In this document: in pieces, positions 8,248 through 17,028 of the stretch
How the letters are laid out: every line of letters begins with the position of its first letter
Position numbering within the stretch: position 1 is the first letter of the stretch
NCBI GenBank assembly: GCA_002733885.1
Contig: NVXJ01000002.1
Location: forward strand, 1,191-34,910
Length of the DNA stretch: 33,720 nt
Direction: 5' to 3'
Source of the DNA: Arcobacter sp.
Lineage (GTDB): Bacteria; Campylobacterota; Campylobacteria; Campylobacterales; Sulfurimonadaceae
Notes under the pieces: model-generated
The model's database searches: none
Seen by the model: only the letters and a program-made list of their open reading frames with translations
What the model was told of the DNA's origin: nothing
Program-made: the position numbers and the translations under genes

Positions 8248-9278
8248 TATGCTTTTCCTTTTGCCGATCTAATTGAGTCTAAGTAAGTGTACTTTATTCT
8301 TATCTCTTTCTTAGAAGGTATTACAATGTCTTTGATAAGTGAGGTAAAGTCTTCAAAAAGATAATTCCCCATAGAACCAGGAATTGGGTTGATCTCATTA
8401 AGAAGTACCTTCCCCTCCACTACAAAAAAGTCACAACGAATTAAAGCACCTTCAAAAATAGGGTTATAAATCTTTGCAAAGGCCGCATATAAATCTTTTT
8501 TTAGTTCATCCGAGATATCTGCTTCACTTACTTGTTCTGATCTAGAAAAGTCTAAGTATTTTTTATCAAAATCTAGAAACTCTTCTTTTTGAGGTTCTTC
8601 GATAATAGACATCTTAAGACCATCTTTTGTCATAGTACCTGCTACATTATATTCTTTTACCCCTTTGATAAAAGGTTCAATTAAAAGTCTGTTATCAAAC
8701 TCATAAGCAACATCAAGAGCGTAGTCTAATTCATCTTTATTTTTAACAATACTCACACCAATAGAAGAGCCTAGACGTGTAGGTTTAATGATAAAAGGAA
8801 GCTCTATTTTAGTTTCTCTTTGTCCTGAAATAAGTTCATAGGAAACAGTATCAACCCCACAAGAATAAGCATAAGCCTTGGTCATAAACTTGTCAAAACT
8901 CATCACACTCGCGTCTTTTCTTGGACCAATATAAGATATGTTAAAAAATTCAAACAAAGAAGCAATCGTAGCGTCTTCCCCATCTGCTCCATGTATAAGG
9001 TTTAAGACCATCTCGAAGCTAAGACTTTTAGAACCCATAAAGCCTTTTTGAGAAAAACCACCCTGCTCTAAAGATAAAACAGGAGACTTTTTATAAGCAC
9101 CTGAGGAAAAGGTTTTTGCATCCATTTTAGAGGCATCAATATAATAAAAGGTATGATTTTGGTCTAGAAAAATAAATTCCAAGTCCAAGCTAGAAAGTTT
9201 ATCTTTAAGTGTTATGGCAGAGACAATGCTTATCTCATGTTCGTAAGAAGCACCGCCAAAAAGTATCGCTAAATTCAA
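8247..9278 (-). CDS. ddl: D-alanine-D-alanine ligase
   Basis: A 343-residue ATP-grasp ligase that joins two D-alanines for peptidoglycan. Diagnostic motifs are GGASYEHEIS near residues 8-17, the Asp-Lys of MSFDKFMTKAY, the IIKPTRLGSSIGVS strand-loop and the C-terminal NEINPIPGSM, which carries metal ligands. The start appears to be TTG at 9278, with AGGAA 8 nt upstream; no ATG is available near the conserved N-terminal strand. It overlaps the hydrolase gene by 1 nt and lies 47 nt after ruvA, so it is probably cotranscribed with murF, whose substrate it supplies. Confidence 0.95.
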   Translation of the reverse strand: MNLAILFGGASYEHEISIVSAITLKDKLSSLDLEFIFLDQNHTFYYIDASKMDAKTFSSGAYKKSPVLSLEQGGFSQKGFMGSKSLSFEMVLNLIHGADGEDATIASLFEFFNISYIGPRKDASVMSFDKFMTKAYAYSCGVDTVSYELISGQRETKIELPFIIKPTRLGSSIGVSIVKNKDELDYALDVAYEFDNRLLIEPFIKGVKEYNVAGTMTKDGLKMSIIEEPQKEEFLDFDKKYLDFSRSEQVSEADISDELKKDLYAAFAKIYNPIFEGALIRCDFFVVEGKVLLNEINPIPGSMGNYLFEDFTSLIKDIVIPSKKEIRIKYTYLDSIRSAKGKA

Positions 9279-9325
9279 TATATATTCCTAATCTAATAAT
9301 AAAAGCTTATTTTATCAAATTAAAC

Positions 9326-9877
9326 TTATTTTAATTTTTGAAGAGCTTCTTTTACTATTTCACCTGTGTCTGTAGCATCTATACCTGAGAGTACTTTTAT
9401 AATCAATTCTTTCTTGAAGCCAAGACTTTCAAGCGCCATAGCCGCTTCCGCTTGAGAAGGAGTTTTACTGTCCTCGCTTGAGTCTACTATAAAGTTAGAT
9501 AGTTCAACTAAGATACGACTTGCTCCCTTTGGACCAATACCAGGAACACGTTTTAAAGAGGTAACATCATTAGCTTGAACTATGGATGAAAAGCTAGATG
9601 GTGTGTAGGTTGAACAAATAGCAAGACCAACCTTAGGTCCTACCCCATTTATCTTAATAAGTTGAGCAAACATCTGCTTTTCACTTTCATTTGCAAAACC
9701 ATACAAGCTGTGAGCATCTTCTCTAATGATTTGAATGGTATGAAGCTTAACCTTTTCACTTTCAAGGGCGTGAAAAGTATTAATGGAGATAAACACCTCG
9801 TAAATTAAGCCATTTACATTTATATGAACCTTTGTGGGTTCTTTCTTTTCTAATGTTCCTTCAATCCCTACAATCAT
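9326..9877 (-). CDS. ruvA: Holliday junction branch migration protein RuvA
   Basis: A 183-residue RuvA, the DNA-binding subunit that tetramerises on Holliday junctions and recruits the RuvB motor. It starts [12 protein letters not shown] with the usual OB-fold and has two helix-hairpin-helix motifs, [11 protein letters not shown] and [13 protein letters not shown] (about 75-86 and 108-120). The short C-terminal UBA-like domain that contacts RuvB is present. ruvB and ruvC are not in the window. The ATG overlaps the stop of a short upstream frame by 4 nt, and the first codons are repeated 86 nt upstream. Confidence 0.96.
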   Translation of the reverse strand: MIVGIEGTLEKKEPTKVHINVNGLIYEVFISINTFHALESEKVKLHTIQIIREDAHSLYGFANESEKQMFAQLIKINGVGPKVGLAICSTYTPSSFSSIVQANDVTSLKRVPGIGPKGASRILVELSNFIVDSSEDSKTPSQAEAAMALESLGFKKELIIKVLSGIDATDTGEIVKEALQKLK

Positions 9878-9977
9878 TCAGTTTCCATTTTTTTTACTTT
9901 ACTCAAACAAAAATGAGATTTACTCATTTCTTTATTGAGGTATCCTTCAATCCCTACGATCATTTAGTTTCCATTTT
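9857..9977. repeat. Partial tandem duplication of the ruvA start region
   Basis: The 35-nt segment 9857-9891 covers the first seven ruvA codons and the sequence just upstream. It recurs at 9943-9977 (offset 86 nt) with two mismatches. The outer copy retains ATG ATC GTA GGG ATT GAA GGA, encoding MIVGIEG as in ruvA, and then diverges. This looks like a small duplication fixed in the leader of ruvA. Confidence 0.8.
9874..9963 (-). other. 29-codon upstream frame overlapping ruvA (duplicated start)
   Basis: The duplicated ruvA start opens a frame of 29 codons beginning MIVGIEGYLNKEM and ending in METE. Its TGA overlaps the ruvA ATG as ATGA. It may be a non-functional by-product, or it may couple translation into ruvA. 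No strong Shine-Dalgarno precedes its ATG. The reading was checked codon by codon; function is speculative. Confidence 0.4.
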
Positions 9978-10012
9978 ATTACTTTTTATATACTTTAACT
10001 TATTTTATGACA

Positions 10013-11887
10013 TTATGAAAGGTTATCTGTTCCTTGAATCTCATAAGACTCTGTATCTTCATCATATTTAAGTACAAAACATTTTTCTTGAATACCACCC
10101 TTAGGAACATAATAAAGTTCTTGTTCAGGCTCTAAAATTTTAAAACGAATCTCATTATGCCCTTTATAGGTATCATGGTTAATAATTTTAGACTTTAAAA
10201 TATCTTCTTGTAAACTTTGCGTTCCGGCTGCGAGTAGGTCAAGTGTCTCAAGATTTTCTTTAAGTTCCTTATTTAGTGAAACTAAATGTTTTTGCAAGTT
10301 TTGAAACTCTTTAAACTTCAAAACAAAAGAACCTGGCATCTTTGTTCCACTTTCTTTATAATGAGCCAAGCGTTTTTTCAAGTCTATAATAGAACTTTCA
10401 TTATCATTTAAGACTTTTTGCTTTGAATCAATCTCTTCTTTTAAACTTCTTATCTTTCTTTTTTGTTTTACTAAGTCTTCATCCTTAGCAACTAAGGCAC
10501 CTATATCTTCTTCATATAATACAGGTGTAATCATAAAGGTATTTTCTTCACCCTTAAAGTTTTTAATTTCAATCTTCTCACTAGCAATAATATCAACATG
10601 AGAAGATATAGTTTCAATAAAAACCTTTTTTGCAATGATTTTTCCACCTGTAGCTTGGGTTACCTCAACACTTTCAGCTTCTATAATGCCTTGTTCTAAC
10701 CTAGACACCTTAACGTGTATCCCTTTTACCTTGCCCTTATGAATATTGATTTCAACCTCATCTGCTTCTATGTAAGAGCTTTGATGTGTTTGACCTAAGA
10801 TTTGAACCTTACGTGCTTTTATCCTCGCGTTATTGCCAACATTTCCATCTACATTAATTTCATTAACTTCTACTTCCATACCCGCGCCAATAGCGTCTTT
10901 AAAGGCATCTGCTTCTTTTACATTGATAGAAACATCTGTATCAACGCCCGCGTCAATAGAACCTGTCGTCTTAAAACTAATCTCTGTGACTTCCATTTCA
11001 ACTTTAATATCATAAATATTATTTTCAAAAACGATGTATCCACTGTTTTTCGCCTTGTATTGGGTGCTTTCTTCTGTGTCAATCACTTCTATCTTATCAC
11101 TTACGGTAAAGGCAGGAGTTGCTGAAATTACAGGTTCAATAGCTTCCAAATATGCCCCTCTACAATTGCGTCCTGCCTCACCCACTTGAGGCTTAATGTA
11201 TTCAATAAGCAGTTCACCTTCAACAACACCTTGAACAAAGCCCCGCTTAGAATGATCAACCTTTTGCATCTTGTCCTTGCTTTTATTACCCTCATAATGC
11301 AAGATCAACTTATCATTAATAGTTGCTATGGGTTCTAAACATTCCCCTACTTCAAAACTTATCTTTTCTTCAAGTGTAAAAGGCTGAGTAACTTGAACCT
11401 TCGCAATAAATTTTGAGATTTCTTCTTGAATCTTTCCATCCCAAAAGCCTATAAGCATATTTGCACGTAGTTTTCGTTTGTCAATAAAGGTTTTAAAATC
11501 TTCTTCTATACCTTCATAATATTCAAGGGTAGAACCAGGTTTGATAGAAGCAAAAAGACGTGACATTGTAGGGTTAGCTCCTATGCTTAAGAGCAAGGTA
11601 GAAAAAGGAGCTTCTTTAGAAGCATGAATGACTTCAATCTCATAAACTTGTCGAATACTTAGTTTAGGATCACTTAAAAGAGTCTTGTCATTTAAGCTAT
11701 CAAGTTCATCAGAACTTATCTCTTCTTCATCATTCTTGCCCTCTTTAAAAACAAAGGTTTGTACTTCTAATAAATTAAAGTCTAAGGAAGAAGCTTTTAT
11801 CCCATAATTACTAGCAGTTGAAACAAGTTCTTTGGCAATATTTTCTGTACGTACGACAAAGGGTTTAAAGTCTGATACTGTTGCCAA
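10013..11887 (-). CDS. FapA-like (DUF342) polymerising protein
   Basis: A 624-residue protein of the DUF342/FapA family. The centre (about 250-440) is a run of short beta-strands with regular Val/Ile and Gly, including GSIDAGVDTDVSINVKEADA and EINVDGNVGNNARIKA, as expected for the right-handed beta-helix of this family. A coiled coil (about 470-570) and a short tail follow. Family members have been linked to flagellar assembly or morphology. The start is TTG at 11887: AAGGA lies about 7 nt before it and no ATG occurs near the N-terminus. A sigma-54 promoter matches upstream, consistent with a flagellar regulon. It heads the minus-strand block with ruvA and ddl. C. jejuni has a gene at the same position (Cj0800c, from memory). 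Confidence 0.85.
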   Translation of the reverse strand: MATVSDFKPFVVRTENIAKELVSTASNYGIKASSLDFNLLEVQTFVFKEGKNDEEEISSDELDSLNDKTLLSDPKLSIRQVYEIEVIHASKEAPFSTLLLSIGANPTMSRLFASIKPGSTLEYYEGIEEDFKTFIDKRKLRANMLIGFWDGKIQEEISKFIAKVQVTQPFTLEEKISFEVGECLEPIATINDKLILHYEGNKSKDKMQKVDHSKRGFVQGVVEGELLIEYIKPQVGEAGRNCRGAYLEAIEPVISATPAFTVSDKIEVIDTEESTQYKAKNSGYIVFENNIYDIKVEMEVTEISFKTTGSIDAGVDTDVSINVKEADAFKDAIGAGMEVEVNEINVDGNVGNNARIKARKVQILGQTHQSSYIEADEVEINIHKGKVKGIHVKVSRLEQGIIEAESVEVTQATGGKIIAKKVFIETISSHVDIIASEKIEIKNFKGEENTFMITPVLYEEDIGALVAKDEDLVKQKRKIRSLKEEIDSKQKVLNDNESSIIDLKKRLAHYKESGTKMPGSFVLKFKEFQNLQKHLVSLNKELKENLETLDLLAAGTQSLQEDILKSKIINHDTYKGHNEIRFKILEPEQELYYVPKGGIQEKCFVLKYDEDTESYEIQGTDNLS

Positions 11888-11917
11888 GTCTATCCTTTTA
11901 GGGTGCTCTTTATTATT

Positions 11918-11931
11918 ATTATACTATTATA
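11918..11931 (-). promoter_or_regulatory. Two overlapping-class -10 hexamers (sigma-70) before the FapA-like gene
   Basis: On the minus strand the segment contains TATAAT twice, at 11926-11931 and 11918-11923. They lie downstream of the sigma-54 element and 30-45 nt before the TTG start. Either could give housekeeping expression of the long block. The AT-rich setting lowers confidence. Confidence 0.35.
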
Positions 11932-11943
11932 TGCACGAATTTT

Positions 11944-11960
11944 AGCAAGTATTATGCCAA
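11944..11960 (-). promoter_or_regulatory. Sigma-54 (RpoN) promoter for the FapA-like gene
   Basis: The minus strand reads TTGGCATAATACTTGCT. The GG of the -24 element and the GC of the -12 element have the invariant spacing of the sigma-54 consensus TTGGCACG-N4-TTGCW. The implied start site lies about 46 nt before the TTG start codon. It overlaps the 5' side of the divergent murJ gene region. Confidence 0.7.
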
Positions 11961-11973
11961 TAATTAGGAACTT

Positions 11974-13380
11974 ATGTTTAAATCAATTTTCACCAACAGC
12001 ATTGGAACACTTTTTTCACGTATTTTAGGCTTTATAAGAGATCTTTTAACCGCTTCAATACTTGGTGCAAACATATACAGTGATATCTTCTTCATTGCCT
12101 TTAAACTCCCTAATCTTTTTAGACGTATCTTTGCAGAAGGTGCCTTTGCGCAAAGTTTTATTCCTAGTTTTACCCTCGCTAAAAATAAGTCTATCTTTGC
12201 AGTGCATATATTTGTACTTTTTTTCTTTATTATCTTTTTACTTACCATGCTTGTTCAGCTATTTCCTTACGCAGCGGCGAAGTCTATTGCCCTTGGTTTT
12301 GATGAAAAGACCTTGGAACTAGCCGCTCCATTTGTGTCTCTTAACTTTTATTATCTACTGCTTATCTTTGCCGTTAGCTTCTTATCCGCATTACTTCAAT
12401 ATAAAGAGCACTTTGCCACCACAGCTTTTTCTACCGGTTTACTTAACATCTCAATGATATCAGCACTTTTGCTATCCCAAGACAAGAGCAATGAGCAAAT
12501 TGTTTATTATCTTAGTATAGGTGTTTTAGTGGGCGGATTTTTACAGTTTAGTACACACTTAGCGATGGCAAAGAAAAAAGGTATCTTGAAGTTCTTATAT
12601 GGTGGTTTTAAACACTTCAATAAAAAGAAAAAAGACTTAGACAAGAGTAAAAAGCGTTTTAGAAACAGTTTTCTTCCCGCTATCTGGGGAAACTCAACGG
12701 CTCAGTTTGCGGCCTTTCTTGACACTTGGCTTGCTACCTTCTTAGTAACGGGTTCTATCTCTTACTTGTATTATGCTAATCGTATCTTCCAACTCCCCCT
12801 CGCCCTCTTTGCCATTGCAACCTCAGTCGCTCTCTTTCCACGTATATCTAAGTACATACGTCATAAGAAGTTTGAAGAAGCTGATAATGCTTTTTTTAAG
12901 GCTTTTTGGTTTTTGGCTTCCTTACTGACACTTAGTATGATTGGTGGGTATATCTTGAGTGATGAGATTATATGGCTACTCTTTGAAAGAGGTGCCTTTA
13001 CCGCTTTAGATTCTCAAAACACTTCTATAATCTTACAAATGTATATGCTGGGTTTGTTTCCATTTGGTATTAGTAAGTTACTCTCTCTTAAACTTTACGC
13101 CGAACACAGACAAGGTGAAGCCGCTAAGATAGCTACCTATTCTCTTGCAGGAAACATTGTCTTATCCTTATCCTTAATCTCACCACTTGGGGCTATGGGA
13201 CTTGCCTTGGCTTCTTCCATAAGTGGTTTTATCTTATTCTTTTATACTCTTAGGGCTTATGGGACACAACGGTTTTTAGCTATACTTCGTCACAAAAATG
13301 CCTTATGGTTGCTTCTTGCAAGTGTGAGCCTAATAATTATCCTTATCTTACTTAAAGAGTTAATCCATGACATTATATGA
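11974..13380 (+). CDS. murJ: Lipid II flippase MurJ
   Basis: A 468-residue polytopic membrane protein of the MviN/MurJ group, with about 13-14 hydrophobic helices. The N-terminus SIGTLFSRILGFIRDLLTAS carries the conserved arginines used in lipid II binding. FRRIFAEGAFAQSFIPSF (about 46-63) and LPLALFAIATSVALFPRIS (about 271-289) are family signatures. It flips lipid II across the inner membrane. AGGAA precedes the ATG. It is divergent from the FapA-like gene and overlaps cysS by 14 nt. Its position opposite the ddl-murF block keeps wall genes together. Confidence 0.95.
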   Translation: MFKSIFTNSIGTLFSRILGFIRDLLTASILGANIYSDIFFIAFKLPNLFRRIFAEGAFAQSFIPSFTLAKNKSIFAVHIFVLFFFIIFLLTMLVQLFPYAAAKSIALGFDEKTLELAAPFVSLNFYYLLLIFAVSFLSALLQYKEHFATTAFSTGLLNISMISALLLSQDKSNEQIVYYLSIGVLVGGFLQFSTHLAMAKKKGILKFLYGGFKHFNKKKKDLDKSKKRFRNSFLPAIWGNSTAQFAAFLDTWLATFLVTGSISYLYYANRIFQLPLALFAIATSVALFPRISKYIRHKKFEEADNAFFKAFWFLASLLTLSMIGGYILSDEIIWLLFERGAFTALDSQNTSIILQMYMLGLFPFGISKLLSLKLYAEHRQGEAAKIATYSLAGNIVLSLSLISPLGAMGLALASSISGFILFFYTLRAYGTQRFLAILRHKNALWLLLASVSLIIILILLKELIHDII

Positions 13381-14761
13381 TTCAGTATCCAAAACTAAAC
13401 AAGACTTTATTCCTATTACTCCTGGAAAAGCCACCCTATATGTATGTGGACCTACTGTATATGATGATGCCCATCTAGGACATGCTAAGTCTGCCCTTGT
13501 TTTTGATTTACTTGTACGTGTGCTTAAGGCAAATGACTTTGATGTTACCTTTGCGCGAAACATCACGGATATAGATGATAAAATCGTTAAGAAGATGGCT
13601 GAGTTAAACCTCTCCCTTGAAGAACTTACTCAAACCTATATAGATGCTTATCATAGAGATATGGACGCTCTTGGTATTATGAGACCTGACATTGAGCCTA
13701 AGGCTACTGAGTCAATAGACGCAATGATAAAGCTTATCTCTAGTCTTATTGAAAAAGGTCATGCTTATAAGACTCAAGATGGAGATGTGTATTTTGATAC
13801 GCAAAAAGATGCTAAGTATCTAAGTATCTCACACCGTGTTCAAGACCAAGAAGATACGCAAAGTCGTATAGAAGAGAACACGGCTAAGAAAAACCCTGCT
13901 GACTTTGCCCTTTGGAAACATTTTGATGAGGGTGTACGTTACGAAACAGAATTTTCTGTAGGACGTCCAGGTTGGCATACAGAATGTGCGGCAATGATTG
14001 AAGAACACTTAGCCGTAGAAGGTGAGTACGCCATAGACATTCATGGTGGTGGAGCCGACTTACTTTTTCCTCATCATGAAAATGAAGCTGCCCAACACAG
14101 ATGTTCATCTAATCAAGAGTTAGCAAAGTATTGGATGCATAATGGCTTTGTGAAAATTGATGGCGAAAAGATGTCTAAGTCCTTAGGCAATAGCTTTTTC
14201 TTAAAAGATGCACTTAAGTCTTATCATGGAGAGGTACTTCGTTTTTACTTATCTTCTACTCACTATCGCTCAGACTTCAACTTTAATGAGCTTGACTTAC
14301 TGGCTTCTAAAAAACGTTTAGACAAGTTATACCGACTTAAAAAACGTTTGTTTGGAATGAAGGTTATGGATGAAAAAACAGACTTTCAAACAAGCTTATT
14401 AGAAGCACTTTCAGATGATTTAAATATATCTAAGAGTCTTGCCTTAATGGACGAAATGATTTCACACGCAAATGAGACCTTAGATGCAAATCCTAAAGAT
14501 AAGCTTATTAAAAGACAAAGCCTTGCAGATATGGCTTATATAGAAAAACTTTTAGGATTTGGTTTACAAAGTCCTTTTGAATACTTTCAATTTGGTATAG
14601 ATGAAGACTTGAAAAATAAGATAGAGAACTTAATAGAAAAAAGATCAGCCGCTAAAAAAGAAAAAGACTTTGCCTCCTCAGACGCCATTAGAGATGAACT
14701 TTTAGCTCTGGATATTTCTATTATGGATACCTCTGAGGGTACTTTTTGGGAAAAGAACTAA
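13367..14761 (+). CDS. cysS: Cysteinyl-tRNA synthetase
   Basis: A 464-residue class I synthetase that charges tRNA-Cys. The HIGH-type motif is HLGH (36-39) within CGPTVYDDAHLGHA, and the KMSKS loop is at 268-272. The zinc ligands are recognisable as Cys27, Cys207 and His236, probably with Glu240. Length is normal for the family. The gene starts inside murJ (14-nt overlap, different frame), so expression should depend on the murJ transcript. Its last 4 nt overlap the end of the convergent minus-strand gene, leaving no room for an ordinary terminator. Confidence 0.97.
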   Translation: MTLYDSVSKTKQDFIPITPGKATLYVCGPTVYDDAHLGHAKSALVFDLLVRVLKANDFDVTFARNITDIDDKIVKKMAELNLSLEELTQTYIDAYHRDMDALGIMRPDIEPKATESIDAMIKLISSLIEKGHAYKTQDGDVYFDTQKDAKYLSISHRVQDQEDTQSRIEENTAKKNPADFALWKHFDEGVRYETEFSVGRPGWHTECAAMIEEHLAVEGEYAIDIHGGGADLLFPHHENEAAQHRCSSNQELAKYWMHNGFVKIDGEKMSKSLGNSFFLKDALKSYHGEVLRFYLSSTHYRSDFNFNELDLLASKKRLDKLYRLKKRLFGMKVMDEKTDFQTSLLEALSDDLNISKSLALMDEMISHANETLDANPKDKLIKRQSLADMAYIEKLLGFGLQSPFEYFQFGIDEDLKNKIENLIEKRSAAKKEKDFASSDAIRDELLALDISIMDTSEGTFWEKN

Positions 14762-15741
14762 TTTTGTAATAAACGTTCTAATTCAGACTTCTCATTTCCT
14801 TTTAGATTAAGTAGGGTCTGAATCATTGCTTGTTTACTTATAGTAATTTCTTTATCATCCTTATCCAAAGATGCTTCTAGTTCTTCTAAAAGTTGTTTTC
14901 TATAGGTATTTACCATTTCGTCTATTTGAGCCATAGCCTCGGGAGAGATTCCTAGTTCATCAAGTAGTTTCTGCCTGTATTCTTCCACCTTAGCATCTAT
15001 TTTTTCTTGATTAAAGTCTGCTAAGAACTGAGAAGCACCTTTTTCTCTTAAATCTTTTAAAAACTTTTCTATCTCAGGACTCCGTGATTCTTCTTTTTCT
15101 TTTATCTCAGTTGAACCTTCATAAACACTTTGAAAAACATCCCAAAACTTCTGAACAGCCTCTTTAAACACAGGGGCACTGTATCCACCCTGACTTGGAT
15201 TAAGAGCTTGCTCTACATTTTTACTTAAATATTCATAATCAATAACTGATGGTACATAAGGAGTATCATATAAGACAGATTTAAGATGATTGATATCAAA
15301 GGTTAAGGTAGTGACCATAAGACGTTCTTCCCCATTTAAACTATTAAGGGCTGTGATATAAGCATCTCTTACACCAGAGGGCATAGTTTTAGGAATGGGT
15401 AAGATCATTCTACCTTCCCCTACTTCTGCAACACCATCGGAATTAAAGTCATACTGTTCATAATCATGCATCAAAAGATTATAAGCACCTTCATCACTTA
15501 TTTGAGAAAGGTTAATTGTATCAACTAATCCTGTATATTTTTGAAGTGTATTTATCTCTACCTGAGATAGTTCTTCTAAGAATATTTTGGCATTAGACAC
15601 TTTAATATTTTCTTCATTGGCTCTTTCATAAATCTTTTCAAACTTGTCGGCATAAGGTGCTTGATAAGAACTTCTTCCTTCAAAAACATGAAGATTTTTG
15701 CTAGCATTAATATAAGATTGATATTGGGTACCTGTTTCCAT
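14758..15741 (-). CDS. Unknown 327-residue protein with EF-hand-like loop, sigma-54 driven
   Basis: No family was recognised with certainty. The start at 15741 has AGAGGA before it. There is no signal peptide or membrane helix. Residues 98-109 (DFNSDGVAEVGE) match the calcium-binding EF-hand loop at positions 1, 3, 5, 6, 9 and 12, with Ala instead of a hydrophobic residue at position 8. The C-terminal third (about 215-327) is strongly charged and probably helical or coiled coil, with two related segments, EEYRQKLLDELG and NTYRKQLLEELE (about 252-263 and 279-290). A sigma-54-type promoter lies upstream at a distance close to that for the FapA-like gene, so a link to motility or surface structures is possible but inferred. 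Confidence 0.8.
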   Translation of the reverse strand: METGTQYQSYINASKNLHVFEGRSSYQAPYADKFEKIYERANEENIKVSNAKIFLEELSQVEINTLQKYTGLVDTINLSQISDEGAYNLLMHDYEQYDFNSDGVAEVGEGRMILPIPKTMPSGVRDAYITALNSLNGEERLMVTTLTFDINHLKSVLYDTPYVPSVIDYEYLSKNVEQALNPSQGGYSAPVFKEAVQKFWDVFQSVYEGSTEIKEKEESRSPEIEKFLKDLREKGASQFLADFNQEKIDAKVEEYRQKLLDELGISPEAMAQIDEMVNTYRKQLLEELEASLDKDDKEITISKQAMIQTLLNLKGNEKSELERLLQN

Positions 15742-15798
15742 AGTTTTTCCTCTTGAAATATATTGTTTAAACTTGAAAAATTATTTGACTTAGATTAC

Positions 15799-15815
15799 AA
15801 GCAAAATATATGCCA
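15799..15815 (-). promoter_or_regulatory. Sigma-54 (RpoN) promoter for the 327-residue gene
   Basis: The minus strand reads TGGCATATATTTTGCTT. The -24 GG and -12 GC have the correct sigma-54 spacing. The predicted start site is about 48 nt before the ATG at 15741, close to the 46 nt seen for the FapA-like gene. Both elements share TGGCATA. Confidence 0.6.
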
Positions 15816-15928
15816 TATATATAATTTTTATGATATATATTTATATGAAAAAGCTCACACTTTTTTCCCACAAACATACTTATAATAAGGAAGAAATCAA
15901 TTTCAAACTTAGATTAAATTTCTTTGAG

Positions 15929-15934
15929 TATAAT
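15929..15934 (+). promoter_or_regulatory. -10 box for the pyrD operon
   Basis: A perfect TATAAT, preceded by TTTGAG, lies 26 nt before the TTG start of pyrD. AAGAGAG (15945-15951) serves as the likely ribosome binding site. No clear -35 box is present. Confidence 0.5.
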
Positions 15935-15960
15935 CACAATAAAAAAGAGAGCATAACCTA

Positions 15961-17028
15961 TTGATTATTCCTTATAGCGCTATCAAGCCTTATCTTTTTA
16001 AACTACAACCCGAAACAGCTCATCATCTTGTTGAGTTCTTTTTACGTGGTTCTAACATCTTTCCATCTGCTTATAATCCTTGGATAAAAGACCACTTTGT
16101 TCAGCATGAGTCTTTAGGCCAAGAGCTTTTTGGACGCACTTTTTTAAATCCTGTTGGTCTTGGGGCAGGTTTTGATAAAAATGCGACTATGATTCGTGGT
16201 ATGCTGGCCCTTGGTTTTGGATATACCGAAATAGGAACTGTTACGCCAATCGCTCAAATAGGGAATCCTAAACCTAGAATGTTCCGTCATGTTGAAGAAG
16301 AAGCCGTTCAAAACGCAATGGGCTTTAATAATGATGGTATGGCTAAGGTTGAAAAAAGACTTCTTTCTCGTTTTCCTTTTTCTACACCTATTGGTGTGAA
16401 CATTGGTAAAAACAAGGAAACAAGCGAAAAAGACGCAATTTCTGATTACATAATTCTTATTGAAAAGTTCAAAGACCTTTGTGATTATTTAGTTATTAAT
16501 ATCTCTTCACCTAATACACCGGGTCTTAGAGACTTACAAAATGAAGAGTTTATCTCGGCCTTGTTTTCAGAAGCAAAAAAACTAACAGACAAGCCTATCA
16601 TGTTAAAAATTGCTCCGGATATGAGTCCTGATCAAGCGGTTGAACTTTCAAAAATGGCAGTTAAAGCAGGCGCGGCAGGTATCATTGCTACCAACACAAG
16701 TATTGATTATTCTTTAGTTTCTAATCCTAAAGACATTGGTGGTATATCAGGTGCAGTTATCAAAGAAAAGTCTTTTATTATCTTTGAAGCCGTAGCAAAA
16801 GAATTATTTGGAAAATGTATCTTGATTTCAGTAGGTGGAATTGACTCTGCTGAAGAAGCTTATAGACGTATCAAAGCCGGTGCTTCTTTAGTTCAGGTTC
16901 TTTCAGCCATCGTTTTTCATGGACCTACCCTTATTCGTGATATCAATGAGGGGCTTGTTCAACTTCTTGCAGATGATGGTTATAAAAACATTACTGAAGC
17001 TATTGGCGCGGATAGAAAAAATGCTTAA
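15961..17028 (+). CDS. pyrD: Dihydroorotate dehydrogenase (quinone), class 2
   Basis: A 355-residue FMN enzyme that oxidises dihydroorotate to orotate in pyrimidine synthesis, passing electrons to membrane quinone. Family blocks are NPVGLGAGFDKNA, GNPKPRMFR, NAMGFNNDG, NISSPNTPGLRDLQ (with the class 2 catalytic serine) and SVGGIDSAEEAYRRI. The N-terminal helical extension (about 1-40) marks class 2 and interacts with the membrane. The start is TTG: the next in-frame ATG would delete the quinone-binding helices and the flavin loop. It leads an operon overlapping the M16 peptidase gene by 8 nt. Confidence 0.96.
   Translation: MIIPYSAIKPYLFKLQPETAHHLVEFFLRGSNIFPSAYNPWIKDHFVQHESLGQELFGRTFLNPVGLGAGFDKNATMIRGMLALGFGYTEIGTVTPIAQIGNPKPRMFRHVEEEAVQNAMGFNNDGMAKVEKRLLSRFPFSTPIGVNIGKNKETSEKDAISDYIILIEKFKDLCDYLVINISSPNTPGLRDLQNEEFISALFSEAKKLTDKPIMLKIAPDMSPDQAVELSKMAVKAGAAGIIATNTSIDYSLVSNPKDIGGISGAVIKEKSFIIFEAVAKELFGKCILISVGGIDSAEEAYRRIKAGASLVQVLSAIVFHGPTLIRDINEGLVQLLADDGYKNITEAIGADRKNA

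Noticed and set aside
16919-17020. 34-residue N-terminal extension of the M16 peptidase
   Set aside because: It lies wholly inside pyrD, and the ATG at 17021 gives a proper signal peptide.
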